Assembly (NCBI GenBank): GCA_015499995.1
Contig: JADNRV010000242.1
Span: 1 to 64,000 of the forward strand
Source of the DNA: Flammula alnicola
Lineage: Eukaryota; Basidiomycota; Agaricomycetes; Agaricales; Strophariaceae
DNA length: 64,000 bases
Direction: 5' to 3'
Shown here: in pieces, positions 1 through 12,305 of the stretch
Layout: the number at the start of each line of letters is the position of its first letter
How positions within the stretch are numbered: position 1 is the stretch's first letter
The notes under the pieces: generated by a model
Databases searched by the model: none
Seen by the model: only the letters and a program-made list of their open reading frames with translations
What the model was told of the DNA's origin: nothing
Translations under genes and position numbers: made by a program

Positions 1-1637
1 TTAATTCCTTACAGAAGATAACCGCCAACCGACTGGCTCTCCAGCCCTGGATAGGCGCGATACGAGGCGGGACCTAATTAAAATCGAGCGCACGTTTGTC
101 CGTCACCGCGCCGTCCTTCTTTTATTGAATATATAGACTAAAGGACAAGGTCGATGGTCAATCTAACTGTAAGCGCTCATGGAGGATCGCCGTTTGTCCG
201 ACCATTGCTTTCCTCGATCAGACACATACACGGCCTGGCAACGCCTACGCGGGACATCTATCCAGGTCCTGGGTACATAGCCGGGAATATGAATTAATAT
301 GTAACTGGGGACCGCCAATTGCCGACCATCATCGAAGTAGACAAGAGAATGCCCATGACCCTGAGCGGCCGTCGCGAGAGGTGCGCAAAACCATTAAATT
401 TTTTTATCTCAAAGGGTCGAAAGCACACTCGCATCACACTTTCGTCAAGTTCCCTGCTTCACACTGCACAGGGAGACGACCACCAGAATGCGTTAACCCG
501 TCGTCGTTGATAAATAATACCCATAACTCCATACCGCAAATACACTGCATCTCACGCTGGCACACACTCCTCCCTGTTCTTCTCCGTGATGGCTCATCAC
601 AATTATCACCGCCATTCTTCCGCGTGTACTTATCTGGATTTATAGGGCTGTCATCAAGCCTCCGACGACATCGTCCTGTTGGTTGTATAGGGTGGTTTGA
701 TTATCAATACTCCCCCAATACATTGAATGATTGTGAGGTAACATAGGCCTTTAAATCGGATGTGCTCGTCTCCTTGACAGGTCTGGCACAGGGTATTTAT
801 ACCCCATCCAGAGCACCCAACTGACGAGACGTCGACTCCATTGAACGCATTGTCAAAACTCGAATAAAATAACAAAATATTAAAGGAGTCGTCCACAGCT
901 CGTTCTAAACTTATCTTTCGCCTTTCATGTATTGCCGTCCTTGGCAAGCACTATGTTCTACACATATGTAATTCCCATTGGACGAATTTAAACTTCCAGA
1001 TTCATCATTCTTACTATTAATACAAAGCCGCAGCTGGAATTTCCTTCGCGCCCGAGTGACTACTTGCCTGGGCTATGTACATCTTGATGGCGTAGCATGA
1101 CATTGAGCGCAACATTCAAAAATCTGATGTCTGAAACAACAGTTTCATGGGGGTGATGGTCGTCAGTGTTCCAAAGTGCTGAGGAATAACCAGCACGTTG
1201 AGCCCGAAGTTATATATAGACAGTGGACAGGCGTAAGTACAAGAATAAACATTAATGGCGCTGAGGCCGCATGCCCATTGCCGACCCAACTTGCCGATGT
1301 CTGAATCGATGGACACAAAGCCTAGGCTCGCGGGCAACCGCGTGCCCCTGGGAGGATTCCTGACATAGTTGAGACCCCATGTCAGCGTTGAGCGTCGGAC
1401 ATCTGTAGCACGTCGACTCAGGCCTCAGCCCCAGTGAGAAAGGGAGGTAAGCACGTACAAATATACCGATCCGTATATGGAAAGCCACATGGCGTATAGC
1501 CACATCGATCCATATCTTGATCACGACCAGTCGTGTTCGACTTTCTTCTGCGTCTATCTGCGTCTCTCTGCCCTGTGCTGCTCTGAGTCTGCGCGCACCG
1601 TGCACGCTCTCCACTTCGAAGCTTGGGACACTCTACC
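1..1637. other. 5' flank, no supported gene
   Basis: Only short overlapping open frames on both strands are present. None resembles a known family and none joins to a neighbour through good splice sites. One minus-strand stretch (about 1116-1614) could be a decayed coding region but is unrecognised. The left end of the adjoining CACTA-type transposon may lie here, yet I could not find a terminal repeat matching the right side. Confidence 0.4.
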
Positions 1638-4600
1638 ATGGAACGGAAATGGTTTTGCAACTGCCTGGCCCGCTGTACTCAGGATCCCGCTCGTCCGAAA
1701 GAGGTGTCCCGTTCTACCTGGTTTGCCCATCGAGCATATCGCAATTCTGAAGCCACTGCACCCGCTCCTCATACAACAGCATCTACGTCTGCCACAGGAG
1801 TTCCTCCGAGCTCCAGACCTCGTTCGCGGGATTCGTCAGCTGAGCCAACAGAGCGCCCGCCCAAGATTACTCGAGTCCACGGAAACGAAGCCGACCCCGA
1901 CCTCAACGACGCTAGGGCGCCAAACATACCTCAGATGCATGAAGAAAGGGAGGACACTGGATTAGAGGGTGGATCTGAAGGAGAAGGAATGGATTTGGAT
2001 TGTGGTGGAGGTGATGCTGGAGATATGGCTAGTAATCTAGTTAGTTGGCGAGAGGATGACCGTAACAAAAACGAAAACACTAATATAATCATTTTCTGCA
2101 ATTCGATAAGATTCCGGAGGAGCAAACTCACAGCGATCAAGCAGACCCCGGTTCACTACAGCATAGGCCACCGTCGCCTGAAGACGATGCAGGACTTGGA
2201 GCTGGCGATGCCGGCGAAGAAGCGCCCTCTGAAGAAGACTTTGTCGAGGTGGCTGCGACGCTTGAAGAGCTCAAAATCTCGCAGGCTTTCATCGCTGGAC
2301 TGCAAAATGCGACACTAGATGCTGATGGGCTCGATGCTGAAGTTCTCGAGCGTCTACGAGACCCTCTAACCATTCCTCTTGACTTTGACAAATCCCCTGA
2401 GCTGCGTACTTCCATCGAGCTCTTCCTCGATACAACAAATGCCTCCGAGGAGGTGTACGAACATGTCCGCAAAACGTTCGAACGTCATATGGACCGCACT
2501 CATCCAGATGAAGAGCGAGAACCGCTTCTTTCTCATTATCAGGTCAAGCAAAGCATTGCGGAAATTACTGGAGTTCATTCCGTCATGCACGACATGTGCC
2601 CAGACACTTGCATTGCCTATACCGGCCCTTTCTCTGAGCTCGAAGCTTGTCCGAAGTGCCACAAATCACGGTATGACCCCGTGCTACTTGCGTCAAGCAA
2701 CGGAACGAAAAAGGTTCCCCAACGGCAATTTCATACCATGCCGTTGGGGCCCCAGCTTCAGGCGCTTTGGCGAAGCCCCGAAACTGCGAAGGCAATGCGC
2801 CATCGAAATGAAGAAACGGAGAAAATTCTACAGCAACTTGAACAGAATGGTAACAAGCTCGAAGACTGGGAGGATATCTATCACGGTACTGCTTACCTTG
2901 ATGCTGTGCGCTCCGGAAACATAACCGCCAAGGACACCGTCCTTCTTATGTCAATCGATGGCGCTCAGCTCTACCAGAGCAAACAGTCCGACTGCTGGAT
3001 TTATATCTGGGTCGTTCTAGACCTTGCGCCTAACCTTCGGTACAAAAAGCGCCATGTATTTCCCGGTGGATTTATCCCAGGCCCCAACAAGCCGAAAAAC
3101 GTGGATTCCTTCTTATTCCCTGGACTGCACCATGTCTCTGCTCTTATGAAAGAAGGCCTTTGCATTTGGGATGCTTACGAAAATCAGGTGTTTGATTCAC
3201 ACCCGTTTGTCTACCTCGGGTCCGCAGACGGACCTGGAATGACATATCTCAATGGACTCACAGGACACTCAGGCGCTTATGGATGCCGCCTCTATTGCCC
3301 TGTCAAGGGAAGGCGAAAGACCGGCGGAAATCACTATTATCCGGCCCTTCTCAAACCCCTCGAATACAATGTAGAAGGTTGCGACCACGGTGATGTCAAT
3401 GCTCGTCATCTTCGTTCTAGCAATCGACAAGAATACCTTGATGCCCTCAACAAGGTGTTAAACTCACGGACACAGGGACAGCACCAGGAGAACAGGCGAG
3501 AAACTGGGATCACAAAGCCGAGTATATTCAGCGGATTCCCGGCCACACGCACAATAGGCGTACCTGCTTGTTTCGGAGGTGATCTGATGCATCTCATTGC
3601 TCTCAATCTCACGGACTTGCTGCTTAGTCTATGGCGCGGAACAATTGACTGTGATCCTGACGATGACAAAAGCACATGGGATTGGGTTTGTTTAACTAGA
3701 AATACTTGGAAAGAACATGGCCGACGTGTCGCTGAGGCAACGCCATATCTTCCCGGATCTTTTGATCGCCCACCACGAAATCCTGCCGAAAAAATCAACA
3801 GCGGCTACAAAGCTTGGGAATATCTCACGTATATTTATAGCCTGGGACCGGCATTACTCAAAGGCATTCTGCCAGACAAGTACTGGAAGAATTATTGCAA
3901 ACTGGTCCGTGGTGTTCGCCTTGTTCATCAGCGGTCTATCAAAACAGAGGAACTTCACGAAGCCCACCAGCTATTGGTTGAATTTGTAGAAGAATTTGAA
4001 GAGCTTTACTACCAGCGAAAAGAATCACGCATCCATTTCTGTCGACAAAGCATTCACGCACTCCTTCATCTTGTTCCTGAAATTATCCGACTCGGTCCAG
4101 GGGTTTACTACACCCAATGGACCATGGAGCGCACCATCGGAAACCTTGGAGAAGAGATCAAACAGCCTTCCCAGCCATTCGCAAATCTCTCAGAGCGTGG
4201 CCTTCGTCGCTGCCAAATTAACGCCCTAAAATGCATGATGCCAGATCTCGAACCCGAGCGTGGGTTACCACGCGTGTCAGACGACTTGGGTGATGACTAC
4301 ATTTTACTCGGTGATCGGGAAAAGTATTCGCACACCCTGCCAGATGTAGAGGTCACTGCTGTGCGATATTACTGTTCTCACGTCGAGAACATGGAAGTCG
4401 ATCCAGAGTGGAACCCACGAATTCAAAAATGGGCTCGGATGCGCCTTCCTAATGGCCAGATTGTGCGCGGTGGCTGGAAAGAGAAGCACAAAGCACTTGA
4501 GAAAGTAAGAATGGGTCGGAATATTAAAGTGCGTACATTTCTTTCAGATGGAATCTACTAATTTACATGATTTGATGCACAGTATTATAACAACGGATTG

Positions 4601-4924
4601 CGGAAACATCCAAAATTTGCCGAGCTTCAGTATTTCTTCCAGGCAAAGTTTAATGGCGAGAAGAAAACTTGTGCTATGGTCTCAGTATTCAGTGACCCTG
4701 ATGCTCAGATACTTCTACAATCAAGCCGAGCATTGTGGGTTTGTGAATACCGTGGAGACGACACACTCGAGGTTATTCCGGCAAAATGGATATCAAGCTG
4801 TGTAGCAATGCCGCCGATGAACGAGCCACCTGACAACCTTCGCTACGTGTGTGAAAAAATGGGCTTAGATGTTGCGTCGATAGGAGGCGCCGAGGAAGAA
4901 GACAATGATGATTTCTATGTGTAG
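1638..4924 (+). CDS. Tnp2-like transposase of a CACTA-type element
   Basis: Transposase expected to cut and move a CACTA-superfamily DNA transposon in the nucleus. Inferred exons are 1638-2061, 2145-4528 and 4583-4924 (1,049 residues; the sum closes in frame). The N-terminus (MERKWFCNC...) has the Cys/His-rich stretch with SRSTWFAHR that opens fungal Tnp2 proteins. An acidic linker follows, then the conserved core: LHDMCPDTCIAYTGPF and CPKCHKSRYDP (zinc-binding-like), LLMSIDGAQLYQSKQSDCW (probable first catalytic Asp), FIPGPNKPKNVDSFLFPG, and GCDHGDV. The last exon starts YYNNGLRKHPKF and carries the usual C-terminal VCEKMGLDV. The second intron (4529-4582, GTGCGT..CACAG) is firm because the family sequence continues across it. 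The first intron is less certain, since a GTTAGT donor at 2040 is also possible. No internal stop or frameshift was seen, so the gene may be active. The next gene lies 106 bp downstream on the same strand and is probably its partner. Confidence 0.85.
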
Positions 4925-5030
4925 TTGTACTCTGTGTAGTTAGTTGTACTTAGGCGCAAGCTTGGCCCAAAGCGGCGTTGTCACTATCGTGACTTGCACA
5001 CATTCAAGTCCTAGCTTTCTCTCTCCCACC

Positions 5031-7579
5031 ATGTCCTTCATGTCGTTTAGCCAGCGAACTGACTCTTTTGGGCCTGTTACAAGGTCGCACAGCATAAATA
5101 TCAATACCTCTGAGGCTAGATATCACCGCCGTGCTGAAGACCATTACTCGCGCAGCACTGAAGGCCTTCAGTTCTCGACACATGCAAGAAACGACAATCA
5201 CGCACCTTTGCAAGGCTCGCGGCACCCAGAAAACCGAACTGTAGTACCTGTGGAATCTGTGGCAACCGTAAGACACCTCACATGCTTATACTTATCATGG
5301 GGTTCAGACAACATCGCGAATACTGACACACCCAACTTCAAACAGATCTCATTATCTCGATATGCGCATATAATCCATCACGCATCGCGGAATGACCTTT
5401 TGGAGCACAAAAACGGTGCATATATGCAGGTTTTCGACGCGTATACTCGTGTCAAAGCGGAGCGCGATGCTATAAAGTAAGTGGGATCATCAACTGCAGG
5501 TGTAGTACTCGTTAACAGCTATATATTCTAGGAAAATGAACGAGGATCTCACCGCTGCTGTGGGCTCGTCACTTCGGAATGCTGCCAACCCATTTGCTGG
5601 ATTGTCGGGTACCAGCGGCCCTCTGGCACCAATGCTGGTTGCGAACAAGGAGAACACGCTTCTTGAAACTGACCATCCGGATATTAGGTACTGGAAAAAG
5701 AAAACGTACATAAAAGCAGTGGGTGCGAAGAAGGACGAGGGAGGCATTCTGAAGGTGAATGACAGGAAGCCACTGCGAGGGAAGACAAGGCTTGCCGAGA
5801 CGGGGGAGAATGTCGCAATGGATTACATCGAAACCCTAGATGGCAAGTCCATCGACGGCACCACTGCATCATCCATTCGCACTTACTTACGATCTCTCTT
5901 CATTGAGCTCAACAACGAGGCGCTCAAAGGCGGAATTCCGATGCCAACGTCATGGGGTACCTCTTGTGCCTCTATGCGTGATGGTGTTCTCTTGCGGTTG
6001 TATGCAAAATATCCGTACATTCGTTACTGCCAGGATGACTGGAAGGCCGACTATCTCCTCTCACGATCGTACTCAACCTGGAGGAGCGGCGAGAAGAAGA
6101 AGGCTGACAAAATCAAGGTCGAGCCCATCAAGACAGAAGATGTCAAGCCTTTCGATGGCACCACCAGTGCTGGTCATGCGGTTGCTAAGCGTGAACGTTC
6201 TCCTGGAACATCAGATGCTGGCGACAACATCTATTGCCCATCGCCACCAAAAAAATCACGGATCGAGATGGCAACACCTCCACATCAAGCTCCGAACTTC
6301 GCAACGTCTAACACGATGCCTACAGTAACCTCTCTTACCTTCTTCCATCTCTTGCTTCTCTCCACTGACTCTGCTCCAACATCTGACAGCCTTCAACGTC
6401 AACAAGTACTGCGCCGACCAGTGTGGGCTCTCCGGTTGCTTCCAGCCCAGCAAAACCGGCCGTAGTTCGCAAAACCCGTGCTGGCACCAATCGCAAGGCT
6501 CGCACAACTGCAAGCGCATCTCCAGTCCGCAATGCGGCTCGCAAGACCCGCGCTGGTGCCAGTCGCATAGCTCGCACAGCTCCGGTGGATGACACCAACA
6601 TAGATCAAGCCCCCGCTGACACCAGCATCGATTCACAGGCGTCAACGGCGAGCCCGACCTCGGATCCAGCTGCTTCCAGCGACGAAACGGCTCCCACGAC
6701 ACAGAAGACCCGCATTGGCACTGAGGACGTGGCTCGTACAGCCCCAGCGTGCATGGATCAAGCTCCTGCCGATGCCAGCATCGATTCGCAGGCATCAGCG
6801 ACGACGGATCCAGCTGCTTCCACTCTCGCAGAGCTGCCCCTGACTCGCACGACTCGCAATGGCAACGACATCGAGGCTTCCAAGGCTGTCAGTACAGCTC
6901 CACTGGCAGCAGATGGCGACAACACAACTTCCGCGGCTCCTGCAGCTGCGAGCTTCACCTCAGCCAAGCCTGCGGTAGTCGCGGTCACAAAGCTTGCGCC
7001 TATCATTAATCCGTTGTAAGTTGCTTCAAATTTCCTGATTGCGTTGCTTCGTGTGCTGACACTTTCTCAGGGACATGCTTTTCGGGCCCCCTACTGGGCC
7101 TTCCACCCGTCTCAATGCTTTGATGTCTGAAAAAGCGACTGCACCCGGTGAGTTATCTATTCAATTAACTATTCCTATACAGCCTACTAACAGGTAAGTT
7201 ACTAAATCTGCAGCCATAACTGGGAGCACGGCGCCGGCAACGTTGAACACAACACCAAAAGATGCCCCCACGGTGGGGATGAAGCGCGTTACTGCGAGTA
7301 CATCAGCAAAGTGAGTACAGCAATCACCGCCCGTTTTGAATTCTACTTACCCGCTGCATCCGAAGGAACTTGTGCTACATTGCCTACCTCGAGGACCACG
7401 AGCCGATTTCCTGTGCGGCTTTCGAGGATTACTACAAGAAGCTACCTAAGGATGAGATTAAGGTGAGCGGCTGGCGCCGCGAGCGCAACATTCCGCTTAT
7501 CCGAGACCGCCATTAACGGAACTTTGCTTTTTAGAACTGGAACTCCAAGAGCAGGTTGGCGAAATTGACGCCAGCCTGA
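5031..7579 (+). CDS. second gene of the CACTA-type element, unknown function
   Basis: I do not recognise a named domain. Eight exons fit canonical splice sites and close to exactly 700 residues: 5031-5267, 5346-5476, 5532-6324, 6390-7015, 7071-7147, 7214-7310, 7366-7462 and 7535-7579. The first intron (78 bp) is an in-frame multiple of three and could be retained. The middle has a tryptophan-rich block (SWGTSCASMRDG, then CQDDWKADYLLSRSYSTW) that looks like a folded DNA- or protein-binding module. It is followed by basic, NLS-like runs (KKKADKIKVEP; PPKKSR) and a long Ala/Thr/Pro-rich linker containing the loosely repeated phrases DQAPADxSIDSQAS and RKTRAG. The end is compact and charged (YIAYLEDHEP...FEDYYKKLPKDE). 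It starts 106 bp after the transposase on the same strand. By analogy with two-gene CACTA elements it may be an accessory DNA-binding protein; that role is inference. Confidence 0.7.
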
Positions 7580-8236
7580 GAATGCTGCATGCCCTCCCCG
7601 ATGCCCTTCCCGATGCCCGTGCCAACTTTTCGATCGACAACTATTAACTTGCTCAAGAAACGACTCAAAACCGATTCCAATACAATGCACCAGTCTTTTT
7701 TTATCTCGCACAGGTTCTTTTTTCACTCGCTACAGTGCTCTTTATTAGAAGAAACCTCCCAGATACTCAACGGTTGAATGGGAGCAATGTGAGCTTTCGG
7801 TCACCTTGCGAGAAAGATACTGACTTCAATTTGTAGCATTTTGTTTCCCTCCGACCTCGCAGCTTGCTCGCAACAGCCGACACCCGCTATCCCGCCACTT
7901 GTGCGCCTGACGAGCAGATCCGGCGGAACCAGCTTGATGGCGCTCGATGGCGCTCGACAGGATCATGCAGACGGATCGGCAGCCCACAGCTCGATGGCGC
8001 TCGATGGGATTGTACCACCGCCTGTATGGTTTTGCTCGCTGTGGTTGGATGTGGTTGGATGCGGTTTGATAGCTTTCGCTTTGCCTAGTTCGATTGTGCT
8101 CTATGTAGTTCAATGAATACATATATCTGCATACGGAAACAGTCCAGATTGTGTAGCGTGGTAAAAAAAAATACCCAGTTTTATATAGTTATATCTAGAT
8201 TTCTGCCCTTTTCACTGGGGCTCAGCCGTGATGTTA
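7580..8236. other. intergenic, short GC-rich direct repeats
   Basis: No gene supported. The stretch around 7930-8065 repeats the words GATGGCGCTCGATGG (twice) and TGTGGTTGGAT (twice), a small patch of degenerate direct repeats. It may be subterminal sequence of the CACTA-type element to the left. Confidence 0.3.
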
Positions 8237-8414
8237 CAGGGTCTTGCAAAATGACGTTCAGTTCATAATTCTCAAAATTGTTTGTACAGCTTTGCATATG
8301 TACAAAAAAGGAGACACAATCATCAAAGTTGCTGTATTGGGTGGATGGCAACGCCGTACAAACAACTTTTAGCAAATTGAAATTATGAACTGAACGTTAT
8401 TATGCAAGACCCTG
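8237..8414. mobile_element. 178-bp MITE with TIRs and TA duplication
   Basis: The left end reads CAGGGTCTTGCAAAATGACG and the right end, in reverse complement, reads CAGGGTCTTGCATAATAACG. Similarity continues inward for about 50 bases, through GTTCAGTTCATAATT and a GTTTGTAC block, so most of the element is two imperfect arms around a short AT-rich loop. Both ends are bordered by TA (8235-8236 and 8415-8416), the target duplication expected for Tc1/mariner/pogo-type elements. There is no coding capacity; it would need a transposase supplied from elsewhere. I saw no second copy in this window. Confidence 0.8.
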
Positions 8415-8922
8415 TATATATGCAATTTCTGGATTCTGGCCCGCGCCAATCGCACCGCGCTCGGTAACTGCCCGTCATGGATAATTGTTGCGGTTAGATG
8501 TGTTTGCTTGCGGAGATGGCATAGATTTCAGTCATATTTAGTGCTGCGTGCAATATGATTCTCGTGCACGTTATTTAATTCTGCTCAGGCTGCGGCGACT
8601 CCGAATGCAATTTGTCTGCTTTCGTGGCAGGTACATAGGGCTCAGGTCAGGTATTCTGATAAGGCGCCAACAGCACATTAGCGCTCACGTTGTCCCGAAA
8701 TCAGTAGCGGAAAAAAGTACGGATCAATTCTCAGGAAATTCTAACGCTTTACTACTGCATTTCCACTGTCACCCAGACCTTCCATTATCGCCACCACATT
8801 CCTTACTTGCGACACTGACACTGCTACTAGCTAGAAGCTACTAAAGCTGAATTCTCCGGACTTATATTTACAAGTCCGGGCTGTTGGCGAATTTTGTTCA
8901 TCAGTATCGCTGGGCGGCGGCA

Positions 8923-9772
8923 TCAGGAAAAGGATACGTACCCCAAGACATCGTCTGCATTGGTAATCGCGCCGCTGATGGCAGCCGTGCCTTTGATCTC
9001 AGCCGGAATACCGACAGGTCCAGGTCCAGTGATACCACCATTGAAGGGGGGTATGCCTGGAATTCGCAAAGGGTTCCGAGGAGCTATGAGAGCGTGATCT
9101 GCCACTGGAGCAAACTCTGCAGGCGTAAAGGTGTCCGTAGGAGTGGCGTCCGGAGAGGTAGCTGTATCAGACGGGGTGGGGGCCGCCTCCGTAGGAATGG
9201 GTATATCCGTTGGAATGAGTGTGTCTGTAGGAACGGGTATGTCCACAGGAGCAGGCGTGTCTACCGGAACGAATGTGTCAGTGGGGGCTGGGGTGTCCGT
9301 AGGAGCAATTGTGTCCACTGGTGTCGGGACGTCTGTTGGAATAGCTACGGTTGGAATAGGTATGTCTACAGGCGCCGCGGTGGTGACAGGGATTTCGCCC
9401 ATCGGACTGGCGATAGGAACCACGCTGCTTGCTGGAGACGCGGATTCAGTGGTATTTGTAGGGGTCCAACCGGGGGACCATTTCTTGGGTTTCTTCAATT
9501 CATCATATGCCCCTTCAGCGTCGTCGCGAATATCCAAACCCCGTTTTCGTGGGTCGCCAATCCGGCGAGACCATCTTGGGAAAATGTTCATTATTTTAGA
9601 CTTGATTCAATCGAAATGCCAACGACTATAACTTACCCAAGTTTACGCTATGATCAACGACGCCGGCGACAGCATTTCCTTGGACGGGTACAGCCAAGGC
9701 GCCTAAAGTGGTGGTCCAAGAGAGAAGGACACCAAGTGCGAGTAAAGCCGAGAGTTTATGGAAGGACTGCAT
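8923..9772 (-). CDS. secreted Pro/Thr-rich (mucin-like) protein
   Basis: Exon 1 (9772-9637) begins MQSFHKLSALLALGVLLSW and has a clear signal peptide with a likely cleavage after GALA. Exon 2, ending at the TGA at 8923-8925, encodes about 215 residues. It starts with a charged stretch (DPRKRGLDIRDDAEGAYDELKKPKKW), then about 100 residues of degenerate PTDTPxP / PVDIPxP repeats typical of O-glycosylated surface proteins, and ends in a Gly/Pro/Ile-rich tail. The junction is unresolved. The strong donor GTAAGT at 9636 is phase 1, while the acceptors at about 9575 and 9593 need another phase; a GTAAAC donor ten bases upstream of the GTAAGT (about 9646) would close in phase 0. Either the intron is unusual or the gene carries a small frameshift. 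Role unknown; a cell-wall or matrix protein is plausible. Confidence 0.55.
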
Positions 9773-10684
9773 TTCACGATTCTGGAAGCACCTCAGCGAA
9801 ACGGTGAGCGGCGCGTTCGAATTTTGTATAGAAGAAGAGTATTACCTTTTGAACTTGGAAGTTTGAATTCTGTTGGGTATCCTGACGCGATTCAGCCAAG
9901 GTATTTATCCTCCTGGTCTCACCCAAATAGTGTGCTAATTGCTGGACTAGAGCCATATGTTATGCACGGCAAGTGGTATGGGAGCCCAACGTCACTTCCA
10001 TAAGTTTCTCATATTTTCGTCCATGTTGCGTCCATGATTGAACAGACTAATTTCTCCACATAGTGCTTACTTCTAGCTTCTGTAAACGGCTGATAGACCA
10101 TCTGCGGATTACTACTGCTCCATAGTACGCCGCTTGCCAGTACTGAGCTCCAACAAACCAGCTCCGCCTAACCGCGCGATGCCTTACTTACACCTACATC
10201 AAAGTCTAGCTACAACGATCCCCACGACGAACTAAGCTTGGGCTTCGAGTTCCACAACTTCGCGTCGCTATATTTGTCTCCCAAACCATATGTCTTCTGA
10301 ATCGCGTAGTCTGGAAATTCACGCCAACTTAGTTCAATTCAGTAGCATCTCCATCATAAACTGTCCGCCTTAAATGCATTTCCCCAGAACTTCGTGGAAG
10401 GGCACAATGAAACCAGCAAATTTTAAGCTCAAAATGATACAAGCATACGAACAGCCAGTGAGATTTTAAATATAAGTCACTCCGACCTTTCTGGAAATCC
10501 AAGGCATTGTTTATACATACAACAGACGATATTTTCAAATTTCAATCTAGGGAGGGTTAGTGGGTGAGGAGTTCGAAACCACTGATATATCGCACAGCCC
10601 AACGCCATGAGAGTTTAGCATATCGAGCAACGAAGGAGCGAACTGCAAGCATACCATTGGATGCGAGCTCCTGTCTTCGACCCT
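9773..10684. other. intergenic, nothing recognised
   Basis: This lies between the 5' end of the Pro/Thr-rich gene and the 3' end of the dioxygenase gene. Only short, low-complexity open frames are present, with no repeats or RNA genes evident. It should hold the promoter of the Pro/Thr-rich gene and the terminator of the dioxygenase gene, but no clear motif was found. Confidence 0.35.
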
Positions 10685-12305
10685 TCATTTGTAGTTGGCA
10701 ACCAACCGGGACGTGATATATTCTCCCGCCTGTTGAAAGATTGACTGTGTCAGATGTTATCATGGGATGCCAGGAAATTGAGGAACGGACAGATGTCGGC
10801 GAATAGCGCTTTGGGCGATCTGCAGACCAGGTGCCAGGGATACAGTCTACGACGACTGACGAATCCTGAGTGCGAGAACATAAGGAACGATTGGTTGCAA
10901 TGATTGATTTTCGCTTACGGCTCCGCAAAACTGTGGTTCGCGTGAGTAAGTAACTCCCGACTGCAGATGATCTTCATGAACCCAACTTACATATGGAATT
11001 GAATAGCGCGATGGTATCATCTTCCCGCTATCAGTTTCTATATATGGCGGGGTACGTACGCGATGTACGGTGCTTTTTATCGTATCATTCGACCCTATTC
11101 AGACGGAGGAAACTCAGTATAGTATCATGACTGGACAGTCAACTTGTCGTACATCTCATGAGAAAATCAGCAGCATTAACAACAATGGATCCCGGTACTG
11201 GCGGAACGGGCTTGAAATCGTAAGCTGGGAGAAATTGAAATGAAATTGACTGAAGGAGCACCTACAATATAGTTTCCAGGGCTATTAGGATCTTCCACCT
11301 CCAAGCCACCCACGTCATCTTGAAAGAGTATCTGCTCGAAAGGCCGTGTAAGTAAGGGCTGCCATAGCTAGTCCAATGCGACATTTCGCCGACCGTTATC
11401 GAGCCATAGTCAGAGTGACTTGGAATTCGTGAGGCTTCTTTATCTTCCAAGACTGATGCAGGGATACTGAAGAAATTATCCCTTAACATCGGACTCTATC
11501 GGAGCATTCCCGTAGAACGTGCGCACCTTGGGTAATGTAGCAATCGCAGTTGATTTTCGGAATTGGAGTGGAAGGCTGCAAAGTAATCTTCAGGCAGATT
11601 GAACCCGAGAGCAAGGGCTTTCAAGATCCCTTTTTCCATTTCATTACAGGTCTATACATCGCACGATCAGAATCTGGTCAATAGAACGGGAATCTCCTAT
11701 GCGCACCCAGTAGAAATCTAGACAGGCCTCCTTGAAACCGGGAAGAATACCATCGGGATACCATATATTCGGCATTTCCTCATAATCTTCGCGTCCAACC
11801 TCAAAATTCTCTTTGATATCACGCTGTACTTCTGGACGTTCTTCGGTCGTATCATTTCCGGCATGTGTACGCTTCTGAACCTTTTCTCTTCCAGGAGCAG
11901 AATACCCTGAAAATCATCTCAAATTCGAACCAGGGTGATAGGCGAGAACGAACCAGAACGAACCTCTGTGATGTGCACCTGATTCCGGATGCGGCGCTAG
12001 CTGCTTGATTTCCATGGGTAGTGCAAACAATTGCTTCGACTGAAACATTTTGGATCAATATATTTCGTGAGCTTTCATGAAAAAAGTCGTGAGAGGGAGA
12101 GAGCGAGGAACCGCACCCATTTAAACATGGAAGCTATCTTGTCTTGCGGTAGACCATGGTTTGTCAGGTATACGAATCCGATTGACTTAAATGATTCCAG
12201 GATGGCGTCCGCAACGCCTTGCCTGTCAGATCCATCGAGAAATGGGGCAAAATCAACAGTTTTAACAGTCGTGGAGGCAGTAGGTGTTGTTGGTGCAGCC
12301 GTCAT
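10685..12305 (-). CDS. 2-oxoglutarate/Fe(II) dioxygenase, isopenicillin N synthase-like
   Basis: A non-heme iron oxygenase of the isopenicillin N synthase / 2OG-Fe(II) superfamily, probably cytosolic; substrate unknown. Eleven exons on the minus strand sum to 340 residues in frame: 12305-12117, 12039-11964, 11906-11707, 11651-11527, 11466-11394, 11331-11266, 11210-11153, 11094-10991, 10930-10919, 10865-10791 and 10729-10685. The N-terminal DIOX_N region is VDFAPFLDGS...IGFVYLTNHG. The iron ligands are His and Asp of PSHSDYGSIT (exon 5) and His of STVHRVRTPP (exon 8); the 2OG-binding Arg-x-Ser is in PSRYSIPY. GGLEVED and PGSIVVNAADFLMRW are intact. Oddities: exon 9 is only 12 bp (FCGA), and the donor after exon 5 is weak (GTCGGC). 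No stop or frameshift remains after splicing, so it is probably functional. Such genes occur in many copies in Agaricomycetes, often annotated clavaminate synthase-like. Confidence 0.85.

Larger units (their letters stand above)
1638..7579 (+). mobile_element. CACTA-superfamily DNA transposon (coding part)
   Basis: The Tnp2-type transposase and the 700-residue companion gene lie head to tail and are both uninterrupted. CACTA elements typically carry a transposase plus a second gene. Terminal CACTA inverted repeats and a 3-bp target duplication were searched for by eye in the flanks (1-1637 and 7580-8230) and not found, so only the coding span is given. Ends would probably lie a few hundred bases outside it. 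Confidence 0.6.

Noticed and set aside
9131..9631. Plus-strand repetitive Gly/Val/Ser-rich open frame
   Set aside because: It is the antisense shadow of the Pro/Thr repeat gene on the minus strand, which has a signal peptide and splice signals.
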